DNA from: Arachnia propionica
GTDB taxonomy: Bacteria; Actinomycetota; Actinomycetes; Propionibacteriales; Propionibacteriaceae
DNA: 59,252 nucleotides
Reading direction: 5' to 3'
NCBI RefSeq assembly: GCF_003932785.1
Contig: NZ_RQYT01000014.1
Coordinates: 1-59,252, forward strand
Below the pieces are notes generated by a model, which was given only the letters and a program-made list of their open reading frames with translations, made no database searches and was not told the DNA's origin. The position numbers and the translations under genes were made by a program. Shown here one piece after another: positions 1 through 7,872 of this stretch; within the stretch, counting starts at the first letter, position 1, and each line of letters begins with the position of its first letter.

Positions 1-61
1 GGGCGTCGGCCTCGTGGATGGCCTGGTAGGCCTCGGTGAGGGTGGCGGGGAGTGGGTTCAT
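1..61 (-). CDS. Start of a gene cut by the left edge, possibly a DUF222/HNH-type protein
   Basis: An ATG on the minus strand opens a frame of 20 complete codons (MNPLPATLTEAYQAIHEADA) that runs off the window. The start is supported by a promoter-like arrangement directly upstream: a TACAAT -10 ends 6 nt before the ATG, so the transcript would be leaderless. The N-terminus and the SOS-like box in the promoter resemble actinobacterial DUF222/HNH endonuclease genes, but 20 residues cannot establish a family. Treat it as a probable coding start of unknown function. Confidence 0.45.
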   Translation of the reverse strand, partial: MNPLPATLTEAYQAIHEADA

Positions 62-67
62 GACCCC

Positions 68-96
68 ATTGTAATCGAATGAGTGTTCTAGTGCAA
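68..96 (-). promoter_or_regulatory. Promoter with a LexA-like (SOS) box in its spacer
   Basis: On the minus strand TTGCAC (91-96) and TACAAT (68-73) are separated by exactly 17 nt. Inside the spacer lies GAACactcATTC (77-88), one mismatch from the actinobacterial LexA box GAAC-N4-GTTC. LexA bound there would block RNA polymerase. The match is by eye; DNA-damage control of the gene at the left edge is inferred. Confidence 0.5.
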
Positions 97-127
97 GGGG
101 TTGGTGAGAACTTTTCCCTCAGTTTCC

Positions 128-177
128 GTTGGTCGAGCCGGTTCCCGGAACGCAGTGGCGGGGGCCGTGTTGAGACC
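128..177. repeat. Palindromic repeat unit, inverted orientation
   Basis: GTTGGTCGAGCCGG (128-141) and CCGTGTTGAGACC (165-177) bracket a GC-rich centre. Read on the other strand this is GGTCTCAACACGG...CCGGCTCGACCAAC, the same arms as the unit at 204-241. It looks like a divergent REP-like copy. Confidence 0.5.
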
Positions 178-203
178 CGGTGTGGGTTCGCTGGGATGGT
201 TGC

Positions 204-241
204 GGAGGTCTCGACACGAGGCCTCCGGCCTCGGCTCGACC
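204..241. repeat. Palindromic REP-like repeat unit
   Basis: GGTCTCGA and TCGACC form the outer arms and CGAGGCC-TCC-GGCCTCG (217-233) forms a perfect 7-bp inner stem with a 3-nt loop. The first 15 bases, GGAGGTCTCGACACG, recur exactly at 280-294. The form is that of an intergenic repetitive palindrome; mobility by a REP-associated transposase is not shown here. Confidence 0.6.
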
Positions 242-279
242 AGCGGAGAGAAGGCGACCCGAGCCCCACACGTGGCGTT

Positions 280-294
280 GGAGGTCTCGACACG
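280..294. repeat. Partial third copy of the GGTCTCGACACG repeat
   Basis: Exact 15-bp direct repeat of 204-218. The right half of the palindrome is degenerate (GACGGCTCGCCC follows), so this copy appears decayed. Confidence 0.55.
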
Positions 295-425
295 GACGGC
301 TCGCCCATCGGAGAAGGAGGCCCCGGGTCCGCACTTGCTGCTTGGCGCTGCCTCGTTGGCCGCAGGAGTCACGGCGCGAACTGTGGAGGTTCCGCGCGGC
401 TTGGGAGCGGTTGTCGGCGGGCCCT
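295..425. other. Non-coding stretch after the DedA gene
   Basis: Together with 97-294 this forms a gap of more than 300 bases holding only the repeat cluster. Open frames exist on both strands but are compositional; none has a ribosome-binding site or recognisable product. No terminator with a T-run is visible after the DedA gene. Confidence 0.5.
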
Positions 426-1079
426 TCAGACCGCGTCGGCGGCCCGGCGACGGGCCCGCAGGCGCAGGACGATCCACACGATCGCGGCGATGGCGCAGAC
501 CACGATGACGATCTTCGAGAAGACGTTGACGTAGTCCTCCACCACGTGCCAGTTGGCGCCCATCACGTAGCCGGCCGAGATGAGGACCGTGTTCCAGATC
601 GCGGCCCCGGCAGTCGTCAGCAGGGTGAAGCGCAGGAAGTTCATGTGTGTCACGCCCGCGGGGATGGAGATCAGGGACCGGAAGATCGGCACCATGCGGC
701 CGAAGAACACCGTCAGACCGCCCCGACGGTGGAAGAAGGCCTCCGTCTTGTCGATGTCCTTGGTGTTGACCAGGGGAAGCTTGCCGAGGATGGCGCGGGT
801 GCGTTCGGGGCCGAGCCACCAGCCGAGGCCGTAGAGCGCCCAGGCACCGACCAGGGAACCGCCCGTGCACCAGAGGATGGCGCTCCACAGGGTGAGCCCG
901 GCCGTCCCGGTGCCCGCCGAGAATCCCGCGAGCGGCAGGATGATCTCCGAGGGTAGCGGCGGGAACAGGTTCTCCAGGGCGATGAGGAGGGCCGCACCGA
1001 AACCACCCAGGGCCTCCATGATGCTGACGGCCCATGCCGCGATACCCGTCAACTGCTGGGTCCCGGTCTCCAGAAGCAC
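426..1079 (-). CDS. DedA-family integral membrane protein
   Basis: The 217-residue product belongs to the DedA/SNARE-associated (VTT domain) family of multi-pass inner-membrane proteins linked to membrane homeostasis and, in some members, lipid-carrier recycling. A hydrophobic, proline-containing early segment (ENLFPPLPSEIILPLAG) and FFGRMVPIFRSLISIPAG match the family's conserved F/G-x-R-x-x-P-x-x-R...AG motif. It ends in a basic Arg-rich tail typical of a cytoplasmic C-terminus. I prefer the GTG start because AAAGGA lies 8 nt upstream; an in-frame ATG 30 nt further upstream gives a 227-residue form without a better site. It lies 58 nt downstream of the aldolase gene on the same strand and could be read through, but its role need not relate to sugar use. 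The individual substrate is unknown. Confidence 0.88.
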   Translation of the reverse strand: MLLETGTQQLTGIAAWAVSIMEALGGFGAALLIALENLFPPLPSEIILPLAGFSAGTGTAGLTLWSAILWCTGGSLVGAWALYGLGWWLGPERTRAILGKLPLVNTKDIDKTEAFFHRRGGLTVFFGRMVPIFRSLISIPAGVTHMNFLRFTLLTTAGAAIWNTVLISAGYVMGANWHVVEDYVNVFSKIVIVVCAIAAIVWIVLRLRARRRAADAV

Positions 1080-1137
1080 GCTCGTTTCCTTTCTTCGGCG
1101 CCCCCCCATGATGCCTGCAGGTCACCGATTGGAAAAA

Positions 1138-2022
1138 CTATCGCGCGGCGAGCGCTCCGTCGATGGTGCTCTGCAGTTCGGCCAACCGGGGGACCGCCCT
1201 CGTCGTGAGCAGTTCGGCCCGGACGTCCGGATCCACGGATAGGGAGTCCTTCCACAGGGACCGGCCCGCCATCGCCCCCGCCGCTCCGTGACGCACCGCG
1301 GTGTCGACCTGGCCCACGAAGGTGCCGTGGTCCACACCGGCCGAGAGCACCGCCCACGGCACCCCGGCCGCGGCCGAGGTCACCTCGGCGCAGGCCGCCG
1401 CCGACCCCGGGTAGGGCAGCTTCAACATCCTCGCGCCGCAGGCCACCGCGAACTCGGCGGAGCGGCTGATGAGGCTCGGGAACACGGCCTCGTACTCCTC
1501 GGGGGACTCCGAGTCGAGGTGGTACGTGAGGATCTCGACGATGAGCAGCAGCCCCTCCGCGTCACACAGCTCCACCAGACCACGGATCTCCCCGGCCACC
1601 CTCGAGTCGAGGTCCTGCAGGTCGGGGCGCAGGTAGAACAGCATCTTCGCGGCGTCACCACCGAGGCGCCGCACCCGCCCCGGGGTGACGGCCGGGACGT
1701 ATCGGGTGTGACGCAGTCCCTCCACCATCTCGTACCCCGAGGCATCCATGCCGACGACGAGAGCCGTGTCCCGCGGCAGGACGTCCTCGTCGATCACCCA
1801 GGGCAGCGCCACCTCCGCGTCGAGGAGGATCGCTGGTCCGTGCGCGGCCAGCAGCCTCGCCAGATCCCCCTTCGCGTCACGTAGCTGCTCCCGGGTGACG
1901 TCGGGGGATCCCATGACGGCCTTCATGCTGTTGCGTTGATCCGCGGCGACGATCATGACGCCCCCATGGGGTGTGCTGATCCGCTTCAGCGCGCGACGTT
2001 CGATGGTGGTCAGGTGGTGCAT
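1138..2022 (-). CDS. Class I aldolase of the LacD/YihT family
   Basis: The 294-residue protein is a TIM-barrel class I aldolase of the DeoC/LacD group. The Schiff-base lysine is probably Lys201 in GARMLKLPYPG, and the C-terminal phosphate-binding part PWAVLSAGVD...AGAMAGRSLW closely follows YihT (sulfofructose-1-phosphate aldolase) and LacD (tagatose-1,6-bisphosphate aldolase). It would cleave a ketose phosphate to dihydroxyacetone phosphate and an aldehyde in the cytoplasm. It is the last gene of the sugar operon and its start overlaps the end of the FGGY kinase gene by 13 nt, so the kinase most likely makes its substrate. The exact sugar cannot be read from sequence. A sulfosugar role is possible but no other sulfo-EMP gene lies next to it. 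Confidence 0.8.
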   Translation of the reverse strand: MHHLTTIERRALKRISTPHGGVMIVAADQRNSMKAVMGSPDVTREQLRDAKGDLARLLAAHGPAILLDAEVALPWVIDEDVLPRDTALVVGMDASGYEMVEGLRHTRYVPAVTPGRVRRLGGDAAKMLFYLRPDLQDLDSRVAGEIRGLVELCDAEGLLLIVEILTYHLDSESPEEYEAVFPSLISRSAEFAVACGARMLKLPYPGSAAACAEVTSAAAGVPWAVLSAGVDHGTFVGQVDTAVRHGAAGAMAGRSLWKDSLSVDPDVRAELLTTRAVPRLAELQSTIDGALAAR

Positions 2023-3350
2023 GTGACGTCCTCGGGTTCGATGAGGCGGCGGGCGCAGGCTGCGGCGCCGCTGGCGGTTTCCTGGGGGTGGTGGGAGACG
2101 GTCAGGTTCGGCAGCACCGTGGCACGTGCCCGGACGACCGAGGCCATGCCGGTCCAGCCCCCCGACATGGTGGTGGCGGTGGCCTCGGGTAGTTCGCGGT
2201 CCACGATGGCGATGAGACGCTCGATCTCGTCGTTGCCGTGCGCGAGGGCGGCGCGGAACAGCGCAGCCGGGGTCACCTCGTCGGAGCGCACCGTGATGCG
2301 CAGTTCGCCGTCGTCGTTGCGCGCCCCGGTGACCATGACGGCGTCGGCGAGGGGTGGTGAGTCGTCGAGGGCGACGACCATCCGGTCCAGCTGCTCCCGG
2401 CCTGCCGCGTCGTGGATCCCGCACAGCTGGAGGATGCGACGCAGCTGCAGGCCGGTCTTCACCCCGGCGACGAGCACCGTCTGGCCGGGGATCACGTGGG
2501 GGACGCAGTTGATGAGGGCCGCTCCCAGCCGGGTACGGGCCTCGAAGTCGAGCGGCGTCGGCAGGAGTCGGAGCAGCACCTCCGCGGTGCCGAAGGAGAC
2601 ATACCACGTGTCCGGTTGCAGCCCCGACAAGGAGGCAGCCACCAGGTGGTCGTGACCGGCGACGGTGACGGCGGCGTCCCGGAATGCGTCCGGAACCCAT
2701 GCTGCCGTCACCGTCCCGAAGGAGGATCCGGCGATCAGGCGTGGCGGCACGAAGGCGTCGTCCAGGCCGAGCCATTCCAGCAGCTCCGGCCACGGCTCGC
2801 CGCTGTCCTGGTCGATGAGACCGGTTCGGGCGATGAGGGAGGGCTCGGCCCGGAGTGCGCAGCCAAGGCGGGTGGTCACCCACTCCGGGAGACTCGACCA
2901 CTGGCCACCCGCCGGATCCCAACCATGACCGCGCAGCCATGCGATCTTGGCCGCGGTCACCTGGACGCCCCACGGGAGCCCGGTCCGGCCGGGGAACTCC
3001 TTGCGGAGCATCGTGGGCAGCGACGCGACCTCCTCGTCGCCGCGGGGGTCGAACCAGGCGATCCCGGGGGAGTGGGCGCGCCCCTCCCGGACGACGAATC
3101 CGGTCTCACCCATGCCGGTCACCGCCACCCCGGCGATGCGCTCCTCCGGTGCCAGATCCCGGGCGACGCGGTGGAACAGTTGCATGACGGCCGCATCCAG
3201 GGCCTCGGCGTCCAGCTCCGCCCCGCCCGCGACTGCGGAGCGCCACGGGGTCGGCACCCGGGCCTCGGTCCGCAGCCGGCCCGCGTCATCCTCCACCACG
3301 ACCTTGAGGCAGGTGCTGCCGAGGTCGAGGCCTGCAACCAGGGAGCTCAT
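2010..3350 (-). CDS. FGGY-family carbohydrate kinase
   Basis: The 446-residue product is a two-domain ASKHA-fold sugar kinase that transfers phosphate from ATP to a ketose, sugar acid or polyol. The N-terminal GLDLGSTCLKV nucleotide-binding loop, an internal AVTGMGETG segment, TVAGHDHLVAA at the domain junction and a C-terminal MSGGWTGMASV adenosine loop are all present. Two adjacent ATGs follow AAGGAG; the second has the better spacing and is used here. It sits between the binding-protein gene and the aldolase gene, which suggests it phosphorylates the imported or oxidised sugar before aldol cleavage. The subfamily (xylulose, ribulose, fuculose or similar) is not resolved by eye. Confidence 0.88.
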   Translation of the reverse strand: MSSLVAGLDLGSTCLKVVVEDDAGRLRTEARVPTPWRSAVAGGAELDAEALDAAVMQLFHRVARDLAPEERIAGVAVTGMGETGFVVREGRAHSPGIAWFDPRGDEEVASLPTMLRKEFPGRTGLPWGVQVTAAKIAWLRGHGWDPAGGQWSSLPEWVTTRLGCALRAEPSLIARTGLIDQDSGEPWPELLEWLGLDDAFVPPRLIAGSSFGTVTAAWVPDAFRDAAVTVAGHDHLVAASLSGLQPDTWYVSFGTAEVLLRLLPTPLDFEARTRLGAALINCVPHVIPGQTVLVAGVKTGLQLRRILQLCGIHDAAGREQLDRMVVALDDSPPLADAVMVTGARNDDGELRITVRSDEVTPAALFRAALAHGNDEIERLIAIVDRELPEATATTMSGGWTGMASVVRARATVLPNLTVSHHPQETASGAAACARRLIEPEDVTCTT

Positions 3351-3368
3351 CATTCTCCTTGTCGTGTG

Positions 3369-3405
3369 GCTGGTGGGGCCGGCCCGTACCTGCCGCCCCA
3401 CCAGC
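3369..3405 (-). promoter_or_regulatory. Intercistronic stem-loop between binding-protein and kinase genes
   Basis: GCTGGTGGGG (3369-3378) pairs perfectly with CCCCACCAGC (3396-3405) in the 63-nt gap. There is no T-run, so it is less likely a full terminator than an mRNA-stabilising hairpin. Such hairpins often sit 3' of solute-binding-protein genes and raise their share of operon expression; that role is inferred. Confidence 0.6.
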
Positions 3406-3413
3406 ACGATTCG

Positions 3414-4412
3414 TCAGGAACACTCGGACGCGTAGAGCGCCTTCTGTCCCTCGTCGGTCTCCAGGTTCTCCATCGTCACGATCGTGAACCCGGTCTGGAT
3501 CTTCTTCTCGGTGGGCTTGCCCTCGATGGCGGCCAGTGCCTGCTCGACACCCTTGTAACCGATGTCGTAGGGCTGTTGGGCGATGATCGCCTGCAGGGTG
3601 CCCTCCTTGAGGGCGTCCACCTGCGCCGGCCCGGCGTCGAAGCCGATCACCTGGACCTGCCCCTTCACCCCGGCCTGCTCGATCCCGGTGGCCGCTCCCT
3701 CCGCGCTGAACAGGTTCGTCGCGAAGACCGCCTTGAGGTCCGGGTGCTTCTGGAGCGTCGCCGTGACGATGTTCGCTGCCTCCGCAGGCTGATTCTTCGC
3801 GTACTGGACGCCGACGTACTCGAACTTCGAGTCCTTGTTGGCGGCCTCCTCGAATCCCTTCACCCGGTCATCGCTGGTGGAGATGCCCGGCTGGTTGTCG
3901 ATGACGAGCACCTTGCCGCCGTCCGGCACGAGCTGCTGGATGGCCTCGAAGGCGGCGGCACCGCCACCGACGTTGTCGGAGGCGATCTCGGACACGGCGA
4001 AGGCGGGATCCTCGACGGTGGTGTCCACGAGCACGACCTTCGAGTCCTTCGCCGCCTCCTCCAAGGGACGCTGCAGCGCGCTCACGTCGTTGGGGGCGAT
4101 GAGGATGGCACTCGGCTTCGTCGCGAGCACGGAGGTCACGATCGGTTGCTGGAGGGCGGGATCCCACTTCTGCGGCCCCTGCACCGTCACCTCGGCGCCG
4201 AGCGCCTTCGCGGCGTCCCTGACCCCGCACTCCATCGAGATGTAGAAGTTGTCCCCGATGACGCCCTGGACGAAGGCGATGGTCGGTTTCCCGCCGCCGG
4301 CGTTGCCGCCCCCCGACGGCTGGGTGCCGCCCTGGTTGCCGGAGGAACAGGCCGCCAACGACGCGGCGACCACCATCGCCGCACTGGCCAGAACCACTCT
4401 GTTCTTGCGCAT
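3414..4412 (-). CDS. Sugar ABC transporter substrate-binding lipoprotein (RbsB/FrcB type)
   Basis: The 332-residue precursor has a lipoprotein signal peptide with positive n-region MRKNR and lipobox LAAC, so Cys22 would be lipidated and the protein anchored outside the membrane. A Gly/Asn/Ser linker follows, then a periplasmic-binding-protein type 1 fold of the sugar-binding group (for example VIGDNFYISMECGVRDAAKA and NDVSALQRPLEEAA). It delivers a monosaccharide or polyol to the permease encoded 1 nt upstream. AAGGA stands upstream of the ATG. Like FrcB in the FrcBCAK fructose system it is paired with a single-domain ATPase and an unusual P-loop kinase elsewhere in the operon; the sugar is not established. 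Confidence 0.9.
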   Translation of the reverse strand: MRKNRVVLASAAMVVAASLAACSSGNQGGTQPSGGGNAGGGKPTIAFVQGVIGDNFYISMECGVRDAAKALGAEVTVQGPQKWDPALQQPIVTSVLATKPSAILIAPNDVSALQRPLEEAAKDSKVVLVDTTVEDPAFAVSEIASDNVGGGAAAFEAIQQLVPDGGKVLVIDNQPGISTSDDRVKGFEEAANKDSKFEYVGVQYAKNQPAEAANIVTATLQKHPDLKAVFATNLFSAEGAATGIEQAGVKGQVQVIGFDAGPAQVDALKEGTLQAIIAQQPYDIGYKGVEQALAAIEGKPTEKKIQTGFTIVTMENLETDEGQKALYASECS

Positions 4413-4413
4413 G

Positions 4414-5475
4414 TCACTTTTCCTTTCGATGGTTTTTCAGGAGCCTCGAGATCAGGCCCCCGTGGTCCTGTCCGCGATTGGCGGCGGCGCGTCGCTGCTG
4501 GTCGAAGTAGACGGCTGCGATCAGGAAGGCGCCGACCACCACCTGCTGCCAGTACGGCTGGACGCCCAGGATGACGAAGCCGTTGCGGAGGGTGGCGGGG
4601 ATGAGCAGGCCGATCACGGTTCCGAACACGGTCCCGAATCCGCCGAAGAGGCTGGTCCCGCCGATCACCACGCCCGCGATGACATCGAGGTTGGTGAGGC
4701 TGTGACCAGCGATGGTCGTGGAACGGAAGAAACTCAGGTTGAGCAGCCCGGCGAGGCCGGCCAGGAACCCGGCCAGCGTGTAGACCTTGATGAGCTGCCG
4801 GTCGACCTTGATGCCGACCCGACGCCCGGCCTCCGGGTTGGAACCGATGGCCTCGGTGTGGAGGCCGAACCGGGTGCGTCGCAGCACGACGATCCCGATC
4901 GTCACCACGATGGCGGCGATGAGGACGAGCACGGGGATGCCGAGCACCTTGCCGAAGCCGATGGTGTCCTCCAGCACCTTCGGGGTGGCGTGCTGGTCGA
5001 TGCCGCCGGTGAGGACTTGGGACAGCCCGAGCGCGGCACCGAAGGTGCCGAGGGTGACGATCATGGGTGGAACCTTGGCCTTGGCGACCAGGGACCCGTT
5101 GACCAGCCCCCACAGCGTGCCCGAGGCGAGTGCGGCGAACGCGCCGAGGACGGCGACCCCCCAGCCCTCACCGTCGCCGATGGCCTGCATGACCAGCGAG
5201 GCGACCACCCCGCTGAACACCAGGACCGCGCCCATCGACAGGTCGATCCCGGCCGTGATGATGATGAAGGTGGTGCCGACGCCGAGAATCGCGAGGATCG
5301 AGACGCTGACGGCGATGTTGAGGAAGTTGCTGGTCTGGAAGAAGGCCTGGGGCGCGAGAGCGCTGAACCCGGCCACGATGACCAGCCACACGAACACGAT
5401 CTGCAGGGCCTGGGCGCGCAGGATTCGGCGGCCCAGCCTGCGCCAGACGGAGTCCTCATGCTGCTGGGTGCTCAT
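4414..5475 (-). CDS. Sugar ABC transporter permease (RbsC/FrcC type)
   Basis: The 353-residue product is the membrane-spanning permease of a ribose/fructose-type importer. After a short basic N-terminus it is almost wholly hydrophobic with around ten predicted spans. Family signatures include TTFIIITAGIDLSMGAV near the start and the cytoplasmic coupling segment EAIGSNPEAGRRVGIKVD. The ATG overlaps the stop of the ATPase gene (ATGA), showing translational coupling, and the next gene begins 1 nt after its stop. A homodimer of this subunit would associate with two copies of the single-domain ATPase. Confidence 0.92.
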   Translation of the reverse strand: MSTQQHEDSVWRRLGRRILRAQALQIVFVWLVIVAGFSALAPQAFFQTSNFLNIAVSVSILAILGVGTTFIIITAGIDLSMGAVLVFSGVVASLVMQAIGDGEGWGVAVLGAFAALASGTLWGLVNGSLVAKAKVPPMIVTLGTFGAALGLSQVLTGGIDQHATPKVLEDTIGFGKVLGIPVLVLIAAIVVTIGIVVLRRTRFGLHTEAIGSNPEAGRRVGIKVDRQLIKVYTLAGFLAGLAGLLNLSFFRSTTIAGHSLTNLDVIAGVVIGGTSLFGGFGTVFGTVIGLLIPATLRNGFVILGVQPYWQQVVVGAFLIAAVYFDQQRRAAANRGQDHGGLISRLLKNHRKEK

Positions 5476-6248
5476 GCTGCGTCCTTCCCGTCGAGGCTTC
5501 CCGTCATGGCGCCGACGAGCTCCTCGACGCTCGTCTCGGCCGCCCGGTACACGGCGACGCGGCGTCCGTGCCGCAGCACGTGCACCCGGTCGGCGACCTC
5601 CAGCACCTCCGGCATGGAGTGGCTGATGAGGACCACGCCCACGCCCTTGTCCCGGATCCGTCGGATGAGGTCGAGGACCCCCTTCGTCTGGACCACGCCG
5701 AGGGCGGCCGTCGGCTCGTCGAGGAAGATCACCTTGCTCGCCCATGCCGCGGCCCTGGCGACGGCGATCGCCTGGCGCTGGCCGCCTGACATCCCGGCCA
5801 CGGGCTTCTCGAAGTCGGTGACGGTGGCCCCCAGGTCCTGGAAGGCCTCGATACCCTGCCGCCTCATGGTGGCTCGTTGCATGAAGCCCAGCCACCCGAG
5901 GAACCCGGGCTTCATGACCTCCCGGCCGAGGAACATGTTCTGGATCGGGTCGAGGTGGTTGGCGAGGGCGAGGTCCTGGAAGACCGTCTCGATGCCGAGA
6001 TCGCGGGCCTGGGTCGGGTTGTCGAGGGTGATGGGGGAGCCCTCGAACAGGATCTCCCCGGCGTTGGCGGTGTCCGCACCGGCGAGGATCCTCACCAGCG
6101 TCGACTTTCCGGCCCCGTTGTCACCGATGAGCGCCGAGACCTCCCCGGGACGCACGTCGAAGTCGGTGCCCTGCAGGGCGAGGACATTGCCGAAGGTTCT
6201 GACGATGCCCCGGGCCTCATAGACGGGGTCAGGTGGTGCTGTGGTCAT
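5472..6248 (-). CDS. Sugar ABC transporter ATP-binding protein, single domain (FrcA type)
   Basis: The 258-residue protein carries one complete ABC ATPase domain: Walker A GDNGAGKST (42-50), Q-loop FQDLALA, signature MSGGQRQAIA, Walker B KVIFLDEPTA and switch His in LISHSM. RbsA and XylG proteins carry two tandem domains of about 500 residues; this one is half that size and matches the FrcA type of the fructose importer. Its ATG overlaps the LacI-gene stop and its stop overlaps the permease ATG, both as ATGA, so the regulator and transporter genes are coupled. Confidence 0.92.
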   Translation of the reverse strand: MTTAPPDPVYEARGIVRTFGNVLALQGTDFDVRPGEVSALIGDNGAGKSTLVRILAGADTANAGEILFEGSPITLDNPTQARDLGIETVFQDLALANHLDPIQNMFLGREVMKPGFLGWLGFMQRATMRRQGIEAFQDLGATVTDFEKPVAGMSGGQRQAIAVARAAAWASKVIFLDEPTAALGVVQTKGVLDLIRRIRDKGVGVVLISHSMPEVLEVADRVHVLRHGRRVAVYRAAETSVEELVGAMTGSLDGKDAA

Positions 6249-7276
6249 GATTCTCCGATCGACGTGGACGAGACGGGGGAGAGCTCGCCCGATCCCCGCG
6301 GGATGAGACGGCATGGGACGTGAAGGACCCCGCCCGCTGGTGGGGTCCCGCCCCGCATGAGCGGGAGCAGTGCAGCCACGGCGGCCTCGCCGATGGCGGC
6401 GGCCGAGTGGTCGATGACCGTGATGGCGGGGGAGAGGCTCCCCGCCAGCTGGAAGTCGCCGTAGGAGATGACGGCGATGTCGGTGCGTCGGAACTGGTGC
6501 AGCACCGGGATGAGCCCCAACGACAGCCGCGAGTTGGTGGAGATGATCGCGGTGGGGGGATCGGCCAGGGCCAGCATCCGGGTGACGGCGGGCGGGACGT
6601 CGGCGGCCTGGGGCACGTCCGAGCACACGAGTTCCTCGTCCACCGGCAGGCCCCGTGCGGCCATGGCCTGCCGGTAGCCCTCATGACGCAGCCGGGTGGT
6701 CCCCATGGCGGGGGTGTCGCTCAGCAGGGCGATGCGGCTGTGGCCGTGGTCGATGAGATGTTCGGTGGCCCGGCGGCTGAGCGCGACATCGTCGACGACG
6801 ACGGAGACCGCCCCGGCCACCCCTCCCGGCCGGTCGACGAAGACGACCGGGGTTCCCCGGAGGGCGGCGGTGGCCAGGGAGTTCTCGTCGAGCGGGGCGA
6901 CGATCATCCCCGCGCACCGTCGGGCCACGAAACTCTGCGCGACCGCCACCTCACGGTCACGGTCGCGGTTGCTGGAGACGACGAGGCAGGTGTATCCGTG
7001 CTCGTCGAGACGCCGCTCGACGGCGGCGGCCAACTCGGCGAAGAAGACATCGCCGATGGAGTCGACGAGAACACCCACACAGCGGTCCACCCCGGCCCGC
7101 AGGGACCGCGCGGCCTGGTCCGGCGTGTAGCGAAGGGCATCGATGGCCGCCAGGACCGCGGCACGGGTCTCCGGTGCCACGCTCGGGTGCTCGTTGAGGA
7201 CCCGGGACGCGGTCTTGAGGCTCACCCCGGCCCGGGCGGCGACGTCCTTGAGGGTGGCGGTGCTGGGCAGGATCAT
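6245..7276 (-). CDS. LacI-family transcriptional regulator
   Basis: The 343-residue regulator begins with a LacI helix-turn-helix (TLKDVAARAGVSLKTASRVLN, about 8-28) and hinge helix, followed by a periplasmic-binding-protein-like sugar domain. It lies inside the operon and is joined to both neighbours by 4-nt ATGA overlaps, a layout that gives autoregulation. The obvious target is the TGACATCGTTGTCA element in the promoter region near 10000, whose CG centre is typical of LacI-family operators. The inducer is presumably the transported sugar or a phosphorylated intermediate. Confidence 0.93.
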   Translation of the reverse strand: MILPSTATLKDVAARAGVSLKTASRVLNEHPSVAPETRAAVLAAIDALRYTPDQAARSLRAGVDRCVGVLVDSIGDVFFAELAAAVERRLDEHGYTCLVVSSNRDRDREVAVAQSFVARRCAGMIVAPLDENSLATAALRGTPVVFVDRPGGVAGAVSVVVDDVALSRRATEHLIDHGHSRIALLSDTPAMGTTRLRHEGYRQAMAARGLPVDEELVCSDVPQAADVPPAVTRMLALADPPTAIISTNSRLSLGLIPVLHQFRRTDIAVISYGDFQLAGSLSPAITVIDHSAAAIGEAAVAALLPLMRGGTPPAGGVLHVPCRLIPRGSGELSPVSSTSIGES

Positions 7277-7872
7277 CGGCGCCTCACCTCCTGACCTCCG
7301 GTCGGTGGGGCCACGAGGTGGCTGAGAATGTCGGCCACCTGGGCGGATGTCGCAGCGGTGGCGTCGACGACGAGGTGCTCGCCGACGGGGGCGGCAGTGT
7401 CAGCAGCCGGGTGTCCGTCATCGGGGCGGGCGACGAAGGCGGCATCCCTGGCCGCGCTGCGCCGCCCCATCCTCTGGCGTCGTACCTCGACCGGGGCGTT
7501 CAGCCACGCCATGACGGGGTCACCCCCCGCCGCCCGGAGTCGGGCCTCCAACCTGTCCCGAAGCCCCGGATCGGTACGTTCCCTCGTGAACGGGGCGACG
7601 ACCACCACCGGGCAACCGGCGCTCAGGCAGTCCACGGCGGTCGCGATGAGCGCCTCGTAGCGGGGATGTCGGACCCGCGAGGCCAAGGCGGGGTCGGCGT
7701 AGTCCCCGACGACCCCGGCATCCTCGGCGAGGAGATCGACGAGCGGGTTGGTGAGTGTGTCCAGGTCGAGCAGCGCCGCCCGGAGGTGGCGGGCCACGGC
7801 TCGCCCCGTCGTCGTCTTGCCCGCCCCCGCAGGGCCCGAGATGAGCAGGGCGAGGGGGCCTCGGTCGGTCAT
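7273..7872 (-). CDS. P-loop kinase-like protein (AAA/shikimate-kinase superfamily)
   Basis: The 199-residue protein has a Walker A loop GPAGAGKTT near its N-terminus, a conserved LLDLDTLTNPL segment and a hydrophobic Walker-B-like strand (PVVVVAPF). This is the build of small-molecule kinases such as gluconate kinase or chloramphenicol phosphotransferase. It is translationally coupled to the dehydrogenase gene before it and the lacI gene after it. It may phosphorylate a pathway intermediate, but no specificity residue identifies the substrate. The operon thus contains three possible kinases (FGGY, this one and the FrcK-like one). Confidence 0.7.
   Translation of the reverse strand: MTDRGPLALLISGPAGAGKTTTGRAVARHLRAALLDLDTLTNPLVDLLAEDAGVVGDYADPALASRVRHPRYEALIATAVDCLSAGCPVVVVAPFTRERTDPGLRDRLEARLRAAGGDPVMAWLNAPVEVRRQRMGRRSAARDAAFVARPDDGHPAADTAAPVGEHLVVDATAATSAQVADILSHLVAPPTGGQEVRRR

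Noticed and set aside
128-294. CRISPR array
   Set aside because: Only three diverged, inverted repeats without regular spacers and no cas genes.
1138-2022. Sulfoquinovose (sulfo-EMP) pathway from the YihT-like aldolase plus YihS-like isomerase
   Set aside because: The two genes are 43 kb apart and no sulfolactaldehyde reductase or PfkB-type kinase is near either; resemblance to family members alone is not enough.
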